Positions 44,571 through 53,466 of a stretch of 64,000 bases of DNA are shown here, one piece after another (position 1 is the first letter of the stretch; each line of letters opens with the position of its first letter). Origin of the DNA: Listeria_A hofi (GTDB taxonomy: Bacteria; Bacillota; Bacilli; Lactobacillales; Listeriaceae); contig NZ_CAUYTL010000013.1 in assembly GCF_963575615.1 (NCBI RefSeq), positions 1 to 64,000 of the forward strand, read 5' to 3'. Both the position numbers and the translations under genes were made by a program. The notes below the pieces were generated by a model. It saw only the letters and a program-made list of their open reading frames with translations. It searched no databases and was not told where the DNA came from.

Positions 44571-44758
44571 TTCTTACCCCCGTCAACATAAATAACTACC
44601 TAAAACATAGTACCATAACCCTTTCATGTGGGTCTATAGCAATCTTGTTTAGGTAGCGCATTTCTATATCGGATACGAAATTTTGTTGGTCTAACTAAAA
44701 ATATAACCCTTTTATATCCAATCCGATCCGAAAATCAAAATAAAAACAGAGAGTTATC

Positions 44759-45064
44759 TCATCTTTTCAAAAAATCATAAACCTCCATCATATTCCCAGT
44801 CCGATAGCTCGTTGCGGCCAACTCTCCTTGCTTAAAAATAAGGAAAACAGGCACATTCGTGATTGCCCAACGCTCGGCCAATTCCGGAACATAATTCAAA
44901 TCCATTTTCCCGATTGTAAGTTCAGGCATAGCATCATCCGCCATATCCACCAACTTCATCGCCTGCTGACAGCCAAGACACATTGGCGTATAAAAATAAA
45001 CTGCAAAATCCTCATTATCGTCAATCCGTGCCATCAACTGTTGCTTATTCCACAAATCTGCCAA
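44759..45064 (-). CDS. Thioredoxin-like protein
   Basis: 101 residues from a TTG at 45064, because GGAGGGG is exactly 6 nt upstream; the ATG 36 nt earlier lies inside the gcvH terminator hairpin and has no ribosome binding site. Thioredoxin fold with AVYFYTPMCLGCQQAMKLVD: the redox motif is CLGC instead of CGPC. The cis-Pro is in WAITNVPVFLIF. The same gene follows gcvH in L. monocytogenes. The role may be reduction of a specific partner, unknown. Confidence 0.88.
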   Translation of the reverse strand: MADLWNKQQLMARIDDNEDFAVYFYTPMCLGCQQAMKLVDMADDAMPELTIGKMDLNYVPELAERWAITNVPVFLIFKQGELAATSYRTGNMMEVYDFLKR

Positions 45065-45085
45065 TTCAAGCCCCTCCAAATGAAG

Positions 45086-45122
45086 AAAACCCCGTCGCAT
45101 CCATGCAAGCAGGGTCTTCTAT
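45086..45122 (-). terminator. Possible terminator of gcvH overlapping the next gene's leader
   Basis: Minus-strand hairpin with arms AGAAGACCC and GGGTTTTCT; the U-rich part is in the stem, so efficiency is doubtful. It sits between the gcvH stop and the thioredoxin ribosome binding site, possibly an attenuator. Confidence 0.45.
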
Positions 45123-45131
45123 GTATCCTTA

Positions 45132-45509
45132 TTAATCTAACGTTTTTTCGTAATCTTCCGCTGAAAGCAATGCTGCAACTTGAGCCTCGTCCGCATCTTC
45201 CACTTTCAATAACCAACCCGCATCATATGGTGCCGAGTTAAGTAATTCTGGAGCATCTTCCAATTCCTCGTTCACAGCAACTACTTTACCAGTAATTGGA
45301 GCATAAAAATCGGATACCGTCTTAACAGATTCAATACTTCCAATAGAATCACCTTGTGTAATCGTATCACCAACTTCTGGCAACTCCACGAAAACAATAT
45401 CACCCAATTGATCTTGCGCAAAATCTGTAATTCCGATAACAAAATTTCCCGAGTCATCTTTCACCCATTCGTGTTCTTCTGAATAACGTAAATCCTTTGG
45501 TAAACTCAT
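45132..45509 (-). CDS. gcvH: Glycine cleavage system H protein
   Basis: 125 residues. Lipoyl-type beta sandwich: EEHEWVKDDSGNFVIGITDF, then the lipoylated Lys in GSIESVKTVSDF, and AVNEELEDAPELLNSAPYDA with GWLLKV. It shuttles the aminomethyl group in glycine cleavage and in Firmicutes is also the entry point for lipoic acid transfer to 2-oxoacid dehydrogenases. No other gcv genes are in the window. AAGGGGG precedes the ATG. Confidence 0.96.
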   Translation of the reverse strand: MSLPKDLRYSEEHEWVKDDSGNFVIGITDFAQDQLGDIVFVELPEVGDTITQGDSIGSIESVKTVSDFYAPITGKVVAVNEELEDAPELLNSAPYDAGWLLKVEDADEAQVAALLSAEDYEKTLD

Positions 45510-45537
45510 CTTAATAAATCCCCCTTCAAGTCAGTAT

Positions 45538-45891
45538 TTACTTCCAGTTTTCTACAAATTCGCTTTCCTTGAAACCAAGAGTCACTTTTTTGCCATCTGT
45601 AACGATTGGCCTCTTAATTAGTTTACCATCTGTAGCGAGTAATGTAAACGCTTCATCCTCTGTCATTTGGTCTACTTTATCTTTTAAGCCCATTTCGCGA
45701 TACAAAATGCCACTTGTATTGAAGAAACGGCGAATTCCTAAATCACTAGCTGCAAACCATTTTTGCAATTCCTCTTTTTTCGGCGGTGTTTCAATCATGT
45801 CTATTTGATTATAAGCCACTTTGTTCTCATCTAGCCACTGTTTTGCTTTCTTACACGTCGAACATTTCGGATACCAGTAAAAAGTTATCAT
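45538..45891 (-). CDS. ArsC/Spx-family protein (YusI-like)
   Basis: 117 residues with an N-terminal CSTCKKAKQWL motif in a thioredoxin-like fold and the C-terminal KRPIVTDGKKVTLGF typical of the ArsC/Spx family. The Cys pair (CxxC) resembles the YusI/Spx-like branch and not true arsenate reductase. It is not Spx itself, since the RNA polymerase binding residues cannot be recognised. GGGAGG upstream; gcvH follows 28 nt later, so they are probably one transcript. Confidence 0.88.
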   Translation of the reverse strand: MITFYWYPKCSTCKKAKQWLDENKVAYNQIDMIETPPKKEELQKWFAASDLGIRRFFNTSGILYREMGLKDKVDQMTEDEAFTLLATDGKLIKRPIVTDGKKVTLGFKESEFVENWK

Positions 45892-45977
45892 ATTAGTTAT
45901 TTCCCTCCCAAAATTATAATGCTAACTCTATCATAATGGATTTTGGTGACAATAACAAATAGTTCCCTGAAAAATGC

Positions 45978-46017
45978 ATAAAAAATGACCTTATCCATCA
46001 TTTTAGATAAGGTCATT
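45978..46017 (-). terminator. Terminator of the first SEDS gene
   Basis: Perfect 12-bp stem (45984-45995 with 46006-46017) with a U-run on the minus strand, 52 nt after the stop at 46069. Confidence 0.85.
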
Positions 46018-46068
46018 GTGCCGACAAATGCTCCATGTCGTCGTTTATCTGAGTAAGATAACTTCTAC

Positions 46069-47244
46069 TTATTCAGCGAGCTTCTCTTCCTTAACCGTAA
46101 ACATCGATTTCTGGTAGTTGTACCTGATTCCAAGCACAAGTCCTATCGCCATCATATTTCCGAGGAGTGCACTACCTCCGTAACTGATAAATGGCAATGG
46201 AATACCCGTAATTGGTAGTAAGCCAATATTCATGCCAACATTCTCAAAAACGTGGAACATAATCATCATGACAACACCAGTGCAAATATACGAATAAAAC
46301 GGAATCCCGATATCAAGTGCCACACGAATAATTTGGTAAATCAACAAGAAATAAATCGCCAGCAAAATACTCGCACCGACAAATCCAAAATCGCCACCAA
46401 TAACTGTGAAGATAAAGTCATTGTGATTTTCGGGGATTGCGATGGCATTGTAACCAGCACCATTTCCGCCAATTTGACCCGAACCGATTGCTGTCATGGC
46501 ACGCAACACTTGATAACCACCACCTTGAGGATCTGATTCAGGATTGATCCACGTATGAATACGCTCAAATTGGTACGATTTAAAACCTAATTTTACAAGC
46601 CAGCTTTCATGATAGAGTACTAAGTATAGTAACGTTCCCCCAATAGCAACAATCGAGCCATAAATAGGTACAATAAGTTTCCAAGTAATTCCTGATACTA
46701 AAATCATACCAGACATAATCGCGATGAAAACAAGGCCAGTCCCTAAATCGGGCTGTAACATGATTAAACCAATCGGAATAATTGTAATGATTCCCATTTT
46801 AACTAGTAGCAGAAAATCCAATTTAACAGTATGCATTTTGTACTTCCGATTGTGGTCCCAAATCACTTTTGCAAGAACAATGATAAGGATAACTTTCACA
46901 ACCTCAGATGGTTGGAGGCTTCCTAGAAACGGAATAATAATCCAGCTTTTCGCACCGTTTACTTCTTTTCCGAAAAATAATACGAAAACCAACATTAATA
47001 AACCTAAGCCGTAAAAATAGTAAGCCCATTTGGTCAATCGTTCATAATCTAATTGCATAATAACGAAAATTGCAAAGCCACTGACAACAAACCAAACAGC
47101 TTGCTTCATGACAAAATTGGCATTGTATTGCTCATTTGTTAACTGTGCACTGTAAATCGAAACCATACTAATCACACATAATAACATCAGGGACAACACG
47201 AGACCGTAATCAATTCTCGCAGACATTTTGTTTTGCGAATTCAT
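46069..47244 (-). CDS. SEDS family protein (RodA/FtsW-like), copy 1
   Basis: 391 residues, about ten membrane segments. Key SEDS features: LQPSEVVKVILIIVLAKVIW, LQPDLGTGLVFI with the conserved catalytic Asp, the long extracellular loop with QGGGYQVLRAMTAIGSGQIG and PENHNDFIFTVIGGDFGFVG, and ITGIPLPFISYGGSALL. SEDS proteins are peptidoglycan glycosyltransferases that work with class B PBPs. It is about 55-60% similar by eye to the gene directly upstream, a tandem duplication also known from L. monocytogenes. Ribosome binding site AAGGAG. Confidence 0.93.
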   Translation of the reverse strand: MNSQNKMSARIDYGLVLSLMLLCVISMVSIYSAQLTNEQYNANFVMKQAVWFVVSGFAIFVIMQLDYERLTKWAYYFYGLGLLMLVFVLFFGKEVNGAKSWIIIPFLGSLQPSEVVKVILIIVLAKVIWDHNRKYKMHTVKLDFLLLVKMGIITIIPIGLIMLQPDLGTGLVFIAIMSGMILVSGITWKLIVPIYGSIVAIGGTLLYLVLYHESWLVKLGFKSYQFERIHTWINPESDPQGGGYQVLRAMTAIGSGQIGGNGAGYNAIAIPENHNDFIFTVIGGDFGFVGASILLAIYFLLIYQIIRVALDIGIPFYSYICTGVVMMIMFHVFENVGMNIGLLPITGIPLPFISYGGSALLGNMMAIGLVLGIRYNYQKSMFTVKEEKLAE

Positions 47245-47321
47245 TCTTAGCGCTCCTTACTGGATGGAATAAGTTATTTTTCCAAACCTCTGTTACTCTT
47301 TTCCATACAGTTTAAAAAAAT

Positions 47322-48479
47322 TTATAGATCCATTGCTTTTGGGGCATTGTAGCGTGCAGATAACACAAGGCCTATCGCCATTAAGCTACCGAGCATCGCG
47401 CTGCCACCGTAGCTAATAAATAACAGTGGAATACCCGTAATCGGCAACATACCGATCGTCATACCAACATTTTGTAATACATGGAAGAAAATCATCGCCA
47501 CCACGCCTGTACAAATATAGGAATAAAAAGGAATTCCAATATCCAAGGCGACACGAATAATTTGGTAAACTAATAAGAAGTATAACACAATTAGGACACA
47601 TGCACCAACAAAGCCGAAGTCCCCACCAATAATTGTGAAGATAAAATCGTTATGATTCTCTGGAATTTCGATAGCCTCATATCCGATGCCACTTCCATGT
47701 ATTTCTCCAGAACCAATCGCACGAATCGACTTCAAAAGTTGCATTCCTGTTCCTAATGGATCTTGTTCTGGTTTTAGCCAAGAGGTGATACGGTTGAATT
47801 GATATTTTTCAAATCCAAGCGCTGTCAGTGTGGCCGGACTTTTTATCACGAGTATGATTAGCGTTGTGCCAATTGCCACGATACCGCCAAAGATTGGTAG
47901 CAGTAAGCGCCACGTAATTCCGGATAGGAACATCATTCCTACCATGATAGAAATGAGGACAAGCGAAGTGCCCAAATCCGATTGTAGCATAATGAGTGCA
48001 ATCGGAGCCAAGGTCATGAGACTGATTTTTATGAAAAGATGGAAGTCGGTTTTGATTGTTCGCGTTTGTGTCTTTTTCGTGTGGTCCCAGATGAGTTTGG
48101 CAAGTGCGACAATGAGGAAGCTTTTCATTAACTCAGAGGGCTGGATGTTGATTGCTTCTGTCCCAACCCAACTTTGTGCGCCTTTTCGTTCAATGCCGAT
48201 AACTGGTGCGAAAACGAGTAGCAATAAAAAAAGACCGAAACCGTATAAGTAGTACGCGGTTTGTTGCAGTCTGTCATAATCGAAATATTTTACGATAATT
48301 ATGATAATAACGGTTCCCACGACAAGCCAAACAAGCTGCCTAATGAGGAAGTCGGTTGCGTATTGATTATTCGTCAAACTCGCGATATAGATGGCTGCAA
48401 TCCCGATAAGGCACAGACACATTACGATTAAAATGATGGAATAATCTAACTTGGTGCTATTTTCTCGACTCTGTTTCAT
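47322..48479 (-). CDS. SEDS family protein (RodA/FtsW-like), copy 2
   Basis: 385 residues with the same layout as copy 1: IQPSELMKSFLIVALAKLIW, LQSDLGTSLVLISIM (the Asp retained), PLGTGMQLLKSIRAIGSGEI, PENHNDFIFTIIGGDFGFVG and ITGIPLLFISYGGSAML. Differences include Q-S-D for Q-P-D before the catalytic Asp. It lies 77 nt upstream of copy 1. GGAGG precedes the ATG. Likely has a partially separate role in cell elongation. Confidence 0.93.
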   Translation of the reverse strand: MKQSRENSTKLDYSIILIVMCLCLIGIAAIYIASLTNNQYATDFLIRQLVWLVVGTVIIIIIVKYFDYDRLQQTAYYLYGFGLFLLLLVFAPVIGIERKGAQSWVGTEAINIQPSELMKSFLIVALAKLIWDHTKKTQTRTIKTDFHLFIKISLMTLAPIALIMLQSDLGTSLVLISIMVGMMFLSGITWRLLLPIFGGIVAIGTTLIILVIKSPATLTALGFEKYQFNRITSWLKPEQDPLGTGMQLLKSIRAIGSGEIHGSGIGYEAIEIPENHNDFIFTIIGGDFGFVGACVLIVLYFLLVYQIIRVALDIGIPFYSYICTGVVAMIFFHVLQNVGMTIGMLPITGIPLLFISYGGSAMLGSLMAIGLVLSARYNAPKAMDL

Positions 48480-48573
48480 GTGCTTATCCTCCGTTTATTC
48501 TATACTATGCCAACCCATCTATTATATAAAATTTCAAGCAAGATAGGAAGCTTTTTCATTGAATTCTAATGGA

Positions 48574-48626
48574 TCAAAAAATGGCTCTAGAGAACAAAAC
48601 AGGCTACTGTCTCGTTTCCTAGAACC
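48574..48626 (-). terminator. Terminator of the heme ABC operon
   Basis: Long imperfect stem with arms GGCTCTAG (48583-48590) and CTAGAACC (48619-48626) plus inner pairs, then a T-run on the minus strand. It lies just after the hupC stop. Confidence 0.75.
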
Positions 48627-48652
48627 AGGCTTTTTAAATCTTTAAATTATCT

Positions 48653-49450
48653 TTACCTTTTGGTGTGAAATTTCGTTGATGCAATCGGGAGAACTCGCAA
48701 ACCGCGCTCGGTTGGATGAATCTCTGCTTCAATTTTGAAAATATCGCGTAACAACGGTTTGGTGAACACTTCTTCTGGTGTACCTGCTTTCTGGATGGTT
48801 CCTTCTTCACAAACAATGACGTGATCGCTGTATCCTGCTGCTTGATTTAAATCGTGCAATACAAGAATAATCGACATGCCAAAATCTTGATTGAGTTGTT
48901 TTAAGAGATCGAGTAATTCGAGTTGATGCGAAATATCAAGATAGGTTGTCGGTTCGTCGAGTAGCAAGATTGGTGTTTTTTGCGCTAAAGCCATTGCGAG
49001 CCAAGCACGTTGTTTTTCTCCGCCTGAGAGCGTGTGTAGTGGGCGATACGCTAGCTCTTCTAAGTTACAAACATTCATCGCCCAATCAACAGCTAATTCG
49101 TCGTCTTTTTCCATCGTGCTAAGCCATGATTTGTAAGGCATCCGGCCATAACTAACGAGATCGCGAACAACGACATCGATTAAGCCGTCTGGTGATTGCG
49201 ATAGCATCGTCATTTCGCGCGCTAATTTTTTGGCGCTAATAGTGTTGATATCTGTGCCGTGAAGCATTATCTTGCCTTCATTTGGTGCGAGCAAGCGCAT
49301 AATGAGACGCAAAATGGTTGATTTTCCGGAGCCATTTGGACCAATAATCGTAGTTATTTTACCTTCTGGAATTTCAAGTTCAAGGTTTGTCATCCCAAAG
49401 GAACGCCGGCGCGTGAAAGTGACGTTTTGTAATGTTGTGATGGCGGTCAT
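48653..49450 (-). CDS. hupC: Heme/iron ABC transporter ATP-binding protein HupC
   Basis: 265 residues. Walker A GPNGSGKSTILR, signature LSGGEKQRAWLAMAL, Walker B ILLLDEPTTYLD: a FecE/FhuC-type importer ATPase. Synteny with SEDS genes and gcvH is that of lmo2429-2431, the hemin and hemoglobin uptake locus, which is why HupC is assigned. The start overlaps the permease stop by 4 nt. Confidence 0.85.
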   Translation of the reverse strand: MTAITTLQNVTFTRRRSFGMTNLELEIPEGKITTIIGPNGSGKSTILRLIMRLLAPNEGKIMLHGTDINTISAKKLAREMTMLSQSPDGLIDVVVRDLVSYGRMPYKSWLSTMEKDDELAVDWAMNVCNLEELAYRPLHTLSGGEKQRAWLAMALAQKTPILLLDEPTTYLDISHQLELLDLLKQLNQDFGMSIILVLHDLNQAAGYSDHVIVCEEGTIQKAGTPEEVFTKPLLRDIFKIEAEIHPTERGLRVLPIASTKFHTKR

Positions 49451-50442
49451 GATGCAACCCTCCCTCTTTGTAGTAGGAATAGGAAGAATGGTGCGCCAAT
49501 CATGGCTAGCAGAATACCGACTGGTAACTCAATTGAGCCAAACCAACTGCGGGCAGCCGTGTCTGCAAATCCGACGAGCAAGGCACCACCGATTGCCGAC
49601 ATTGGAAGTAGGTAACGATAGTCATTTCCAATAATTAATCGGAAAATGTGCGGGACAACAAGTCCTACAAAACCGATAAGACCGGCAACGCTCACTGCTA
49701 CGCCACTTAAGAAGGCTGCTAACATGATGATGAAAAAGCGGTGTTTCTCGACGGAATATCCGAGTAGTTTTGCCGCATCGTCACCGAGCAGCAGGACGTT
49801 TGATGAACGAATCGCGAAGATGCTAAGCACGAACCCAACAAACATGTATGGCAAAATGAGATTGAGATGGTACCAACTTTTTCCGGAAAGCGTTCCTGTC
49901 ATCCAAGAAATGATGCTTTGAACGCGGTTACTGTAAAGAACCATAATTCCAGATGTCATCGCGCCAATGAAAGCATTGATAGCAACGCCTGATAAAATAA
50001 CGCGCAATGGCGCAACTCCTTTATCCCATGCAACAGCATAAATAAGTAATGCGGTACCGAATGCTCCTAGAAACGCGCCTAGTGGGACGAATTGGCTTAA
50101 AGTTGGTAATACAATCGTCAGGACAATTGCCACAAGTCCACCGCCGGCTGAGACGCCAATCACGCCTGGATCAGCAAGTGGATTTCGCATCACGCCCTGT
50201 AATAAACAGCCAGCAATCGCGAGTGCAGATCCGACAAGGAATGCTAAGAACATCCGCGGTAAGCGTAGATTCCAAACCAGCTGAGTAGAAAGGTCATCGC
50301 CGTGTCCCATCAACGTTTGCCAAACTTCGGAGTAGCTCACCTTCACCGAGCCAGTCGTCAAGCCATAAAAGAAAACGACAACGAGTAGCAAAATCGTGAT
50401 AATAAATGTGATGATTCTTCTTTTTTTACGTGGATCATGCAT
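49447..50442 (-). CDS. hupG: Heme/iron ABC transporter permease HupG
   Basis: 331 residues, about nine to ten membrane segments of the FecCD (BtuC) family: LVWNLRLPRMFLAFLVGSAL start region, MRNPLADPGVIGVSAGGGLV, and VAGLIGFVGLVVPHIFRLIIG. Shares a stop-start base with hupD. Works as a homodimer with HupC and is fed by HupD. Confidence 0.85.
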   Translation of the reverse strand: MHDPRKKRRIITFIITILLLVVVFFYGLTTGSVKVSYSEVWQTLMGHGDDLSTQLVWNLRLPRMFLAFLVGSALAIAGCLLQGVMRNPLADPGVIGVSAGGGLVAIVLTIVLPTLSQFVPLGAFLGAFGTALLIYAVAWDKGVAPLRVILSGVAINAFIGAMTSGIMVLYSNRVQSIISWMTGTLSGKSWYHLNLILPYMFVGFVLSIFAIRSSNVLLLGDDAAKLLGYSVEKHRFFIIMLAAFLSGVAVSVAGLIGFVGLVVPHIFRLIIGNDYRYLLPMSAIGGALLVGFADTAARSWFGSIELPVGILLAMIGAPFFLFLLQRGRVAS

Positions 50443-51422
50443 TATTTGCTAACCTGATTCAGTTCGTTTGCCATGTAGTCAAGCGCTTTTGTAATACGGA
50501 TACCAGGGTTTGTGCCAAAAAGATCAGCAGGAAGCACGACGATATTGTTGTTTTTCACAGCTGTTGTGGAATTCCACGCATCATTTTGCTTCATTTCTTT
50601 TTGGAATGCGATTTCAGTTTCCTTTTCATCGCCACCGTGAATCATTAAGAAAATAACCTCTGGATCTGATTCGACGATTTTTTCGATATTAAGCGATGCA
50701 TATTGTGGGAAATTCTCGACCCCTTTAAAATCCTTTGCTACATTTATGCCGCCTGCTGCCTCGAGGATATCCCCGCTTAGCGAATTCGGCAATGCTGCAT
50801 AATTACTACCCGGCGCGCCAAGTATTAGCAACGCGCGAACTGCCTTTCCTGTTTGTGCTTGCTTTATTTCAGCGACTTTTTGGTCAATCTCTTTTTGTAA
50901 ATTGGTCGCATTTTCACCTAATAATTGGGCCAAAATTGCTTCTTGTTTTTTAATATCTGCAATTGAATTAGCACCTGTCAAAACGACTTTTGCACCAATG
51001 CCTTCTAGTGCTGGCACATCTTTCAAATTCTGCTCGGAACTCGCGACAATAACGTCGGGCGTCAAGGATGCGATTTTTTCCAAGTTTAAGTCATGTGTAT
51101 TACCGACTTCGGTAGCTTTTAATGCAACACTTGGCTCCACACCGCTAGCATCCATCGTTTGGCGACCAACAACCGAGCCACCAAGTGCATAAACAATCCC
51201 CATGTCAGAATTAGTCAGCGTGATAATTCGTTCTGGTTTTTTCGAGAAATTGACGGTTCTTCCTGCCATATCAGTAATCGTTAAAACAGCAGCTTCCCCA
51301 GATACTTTTTGTTTGCTGGTTTTTTCACTAGTATCTCCAGAAGAATTAACATCTTTAGGACCGCATGCCGCCATTAAAACGAGAAGTAATGAAATGAGAC
51401 TCATACATAGTATTTTTTTCAT
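50442..51422 (-). CDS. hupD: Heme-binding lipoprotein HupD
   Basis: 326 residues; signal peptide with lipobox LMAACGPKD (Cys at 20). Class III periplasmic-binding-protein type domain: TDMAGRTVNFSKKPERIITL, EKIASLTPDVIVASS, GGINVAKDFKGVENFPQYAS, and FGTNPGIRITKALDYMA. Assigned as HupD from synteny; the ligand could also be a siderophore. AAGGAGG precedes the ATG. A TACAAT -10 lies upstream (about 51450-51455), but no Fur box was found nearby. Confidence 0.85.
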   Translation of the reverse strand: MKKILCMSLISLLLVLMAACGPKDVNSSGDTSEKTSKQKVSGEAAVLTITDMAGRTVNFSKKPERIITLTNSDMGIVYALGGSVVGRQTMDASGVEPSVALKATEVGNTHDLNLEKIASLTPDVIVASSEQNLKDVPALEGIGAKVVLTGANSIADIKKQEAILAQLLGENATNLQKEIDQKVAEIKQAQTGKAVRALLILGAPGSNYAALPNSLSGDILEAAGGINVAKDFKGVENFPQYASLNIEKIVESDPEVIFLMIHGGDEKETEIAFQKEMKQNDAWNSTTAVKNNNIVVLPADLFGTNPGIRITKALDYMANELNQVSK

Positions 51423-51488
51423 GCTTTCCTCCTTCTTCGCACTCTCTTCTATTGTACTAAAAATCGAGAGTAATGTCTCGCTCTTCTT

Positions 51489-51986
51489 TTAGTAGTACAA
51501 ATAATGCGGCATCTGGACGCCTTTATAATATTTCACGTATTGTTTATGCTTTGTCATACCGATACGTTCTGCAACTTTCTGAGAAGCCAAATTCGTGTCT
51601 CGAATCGTGCATGTCACGAGCTCTGCACCGAGCGTTTCCTTCGCATATTTCTTACAGCCAAGTGCCGCCTCTGTTGCAAAACCTTGATGCCAAAATTTCC
51701 GTTTCAACAAGTAGCCAATCTCAAGCACTTCTTCTTCCTCCACGCATTGCATCGTCAAACCTACTTGCCCGATAAATTCACCGCTATCTTTCTTGATTAC
51801 TGCCCAAAGTCCAAATCCCCAACGCTCATAATTATCCAGTTGCTTTGTAAGCCAGCGTTGCACTTCTTCTTCCGTAAAAGCACCCTCGTAAGCTATCATC
51901 GTTATATCGTCTTGCAATATCTCACACAAATCCGCAAAATCCAGTTGATCTAATTCGCGAAAAATAAGTCGTTCAGTCTCAATCAT
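51489..51986 (-). CDS. GNAT acetyltransferase (RimJ/RimL type)
   Basis: 165 residues from the ATG at 51986 (GGAGGG 7 nt upstream). IETERLIFRELDQLDFADL start, IGQVGLTMQCVEEEEVLEIG, the acetyl-CoA loop YLLKRKFWHQGFATEAALG and NLASQKVAERIGM are the standard motifs. Substrate unknown. It ends 66 nt upstream of hupD on the same strand, so the hupD promoter partly overlaps its 3' end. Confidence 0.88.
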   Translation of the reverse strand: MIETERLIFRELDQLDFADLCEILQDDITMIAYEGAFTEEEVQRWLTKQLDNYERWGFGLWAVIKKDSGEFIGQVGLTMQCVEEEEVLEIGYLLKRKFWHQGFATEAALGCKKYAKETLGAELVTCTIRDTNLASQKVAERIGMTKHKQYVKYYKGVQMPHYLYY

Positions 51987-52004
51987 CAAAATCCCTCCAA
52001 AATC

Positions 52005-52044
52005 AAAAAGAGCCTCCGCATCAATATGCTCGGAAGCTCCTCTT
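52005..52044 (-). terminator. Terminator of the MerR-type gene
   Basis: Stem with arms AAGAGGAGCTTCCG and CGGAGGCTCTT (two bulged bases) on the minus strand and a U-run, 8 nt after the stop at 52052. Confidence 0.8.
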
Positions 52045-52051
52045 AATTATA

Positions 52052-52810
52052 TTACTTACTAGTGAAAATGACAATCGCATCGCGTAAAAATGCCGCAGAA
52101 CCAGGTTGCTGTTTATCATAATAAGCCGTAAAGCGCTCATCATCCACGTACATCTGGGCAAGTCCCGCGTGCGCTTCTTTGCTGTAAGTATCCCAGTATG
52201 CTGATAACCATTCTTTATGCATCACTGCAACCGCTTGAGCCTTTTCACCCGCAGCATCGCCAGTCTCGTAGGCAATCTGTAAATTCGTCAAAATATCTGC
52301 CGCAAGCTGATTAATCCGCTCCATCTCAGCCTCGCTCATACCTTTAAGTTTAGCATTCGACTTATTAATTTCCTCATCGCCATACTTTTCGCGAATTTCC
52401 TCACCGTACTTTTCTTCGTTATCATCTATCATTTTTTGCTTAAAACCTGCAAATTTTTCTTGATCCGTCATTGTAATTCTCCTTTCCGAATACGCAATCG
52501 ATTTCTCAACATTGCGAATCAGTTCGTCCAATTGTTTTCGTTTATCAAGCAGGTCAACGCGATGTTTTTTAAGTGCTTCTGCCTCGTCAAAATCAGGTTG
52601 TTCTAGAATTGCCTTGATTTTCTCCAAGCTCACATTCATTTCGCGATAAAATAGAATTTGTTGCAACTTATCGACCTCGGTCTGTCCGTAAATTCGGTAC
52701 CCCGATGAATTAATTCGCGCCGGCTTCAAAATTCCAATCTCATCATAATAACGCAACGTCCGCGTACTAACTCCTGCAAGCTGCCCTAGCTTCTGAACTG
52801 TGTATTCCAT
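52052..52810 (-). CDS. MerR-family regulator with TipAS-type ligand domain
   Basis: 252 residues. N-terminal MerR HTH (VQKLGQLAGVSTRTLRYYDE), a wing and dimer helix to about 105, then a TipAS-like domain (EKFAGFKQKMIDDNEEKYGE, GDAAGEKAQAVAVMHKEWLS, YVDDERFTAYYDKQQPGSA). TipA/Mta-type proteins bind thiopeptide or hydrophobic drugs and activate their own promoter. The promoter here has the matching architecture (19-bp spacer). No efflux pump is encoded next to it. Confidence 0.92.
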   Translation of the reverse strand: MEYTVQKLGQLAGVSTRTLRYYDEIGILKPARINSSGYRIYGQTEVDKLQQILFYREMNVSLEKIKAILEQPDFDEAEALKKHRVDLLDKRKQLDELIRNVEKSIAYSERRITMTDQEKFAGFKQKMIDDNEEKYGEEIREKYGDEEINKSNAKLKGMSEAEMERINQLAADILTNLQIAYETGDAAGEKAQAVAVMHKEWLSAYWDTYSKEAHAGLAQMYVDDERFTAYYDKQQPGSAAFLRDAIVIFTSK

Positions 52811-52836
52811 CCGTCTCTCGCCTCCTTGATAACTCT

Positions 52837-52867
52837 ACTTTACACCTTGACGTAACGTGAATGTCAA
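52837..52867 (-). promoter_or_regulatory. MerR-type promoter with 19-bp spacer and palindrome
   Basis: TTGACA (-35) and TAAAGT (-10) on the minus strand with a 19-bp spacer, and the near-palindrome TTGAC-11 bp-GTCAA starting at the -35. Over-long spacers that need DNA twisting are diagnostic of MerR activation, so the gene is probably autoregulated. Confidence 0.8.
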
Positions 52868-52886
52868 TGACTTTTTTCAAAAATTT

Positions 52887-53456
52887 TTACCAATCGAAAA
52901 GCCAAGCGTACGTAATCGATAAAACCTCGCGTGGTACACCTTTTACAAGCGCACCGAATCGCGTTTTCGCAGGAAGCCCTGTTGCATCAATATTTTTCCA
53001 ATCAGCTAGCATCAACGCGCGATACAAATGATAATCGCTCGTCACAATGACCGTTTTTCCAAGATCAAACATCGCTTTGCTATTCGCCAAATTCTCCTCG
53101 GTACGCATCGACTTGTCCTCAATCTCGATTCGTGATACCTCAATGCCGTGTGCTACTAAATAATCCTTCATCACGCTAGCCTCTGATGCCGTTTCATCCT
53201 CACCTTGCCCGCCAGAAACAATCACTTTTGCCGACTCATGTTCTTCAATAAGCGGAATCGCCGCATCTAACCTTTCCTTCAAAACAGGCATCGGTCGCGC
53301 CGGATCATCGATGACTTTTGATCCCAAAATCACAATTGTATCTAGGTTTGACGCTGGCATAGCCCGTGCCCCAATATATATGAAACTCAGTACGACAGCA
53401 ATGTAAACAATACTTACTGCCAACAAAGCCAAAATCATTTTTTTCCATATTTGCAT
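52887..53456 (-). CDS. YdcF/SanA-like DUF218 protein
   Basis: 189 residues with one N-terminal membrane segment (about 6-28). DUF218 motifs: DTIVILGSKV, VSGGQGEDETASEASVMKDY, EDKSMRTEENLANSKAMF and VTSDYHLYRALM. Family members influence cell-envelope barrier functions. It begins about 10 nt after the VanZ-type gene ends, so they form an operon. Confidence 0.88.
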   Translation of the reverse strand: MQIWKKMILALLAVSIVYIAVVLSFIYIGARAMPASNLDTIVILGSKVIDDPARPMPVLKERLDAAIPLIEEHESAKVIVSGGQGEDETASEASVMKDYLVAHGIEVSRIEIEDKSMRTEENLANSKAMFDLGKTVIVTSDYHLYRALMLADWKNIDATGLPAKTRFGALVKGVPREVLSITYAWLFDW

Positions 53457-53466
53457 GCCTGCTCAC

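Noticed and set aside
44828..45241. 137-codon plus-strand frame opposite thioredoxin and gcvH
   Set aside because: Antisense shadow of two well-supported genes, with no ribosome binding site.
51423..51500. Fur box upstream of hupD
   Set aside because: No sequence close to GATAATGATTATCATTATC; only a short CGAGA/TCTCG hairpin and a -10 element were seen.
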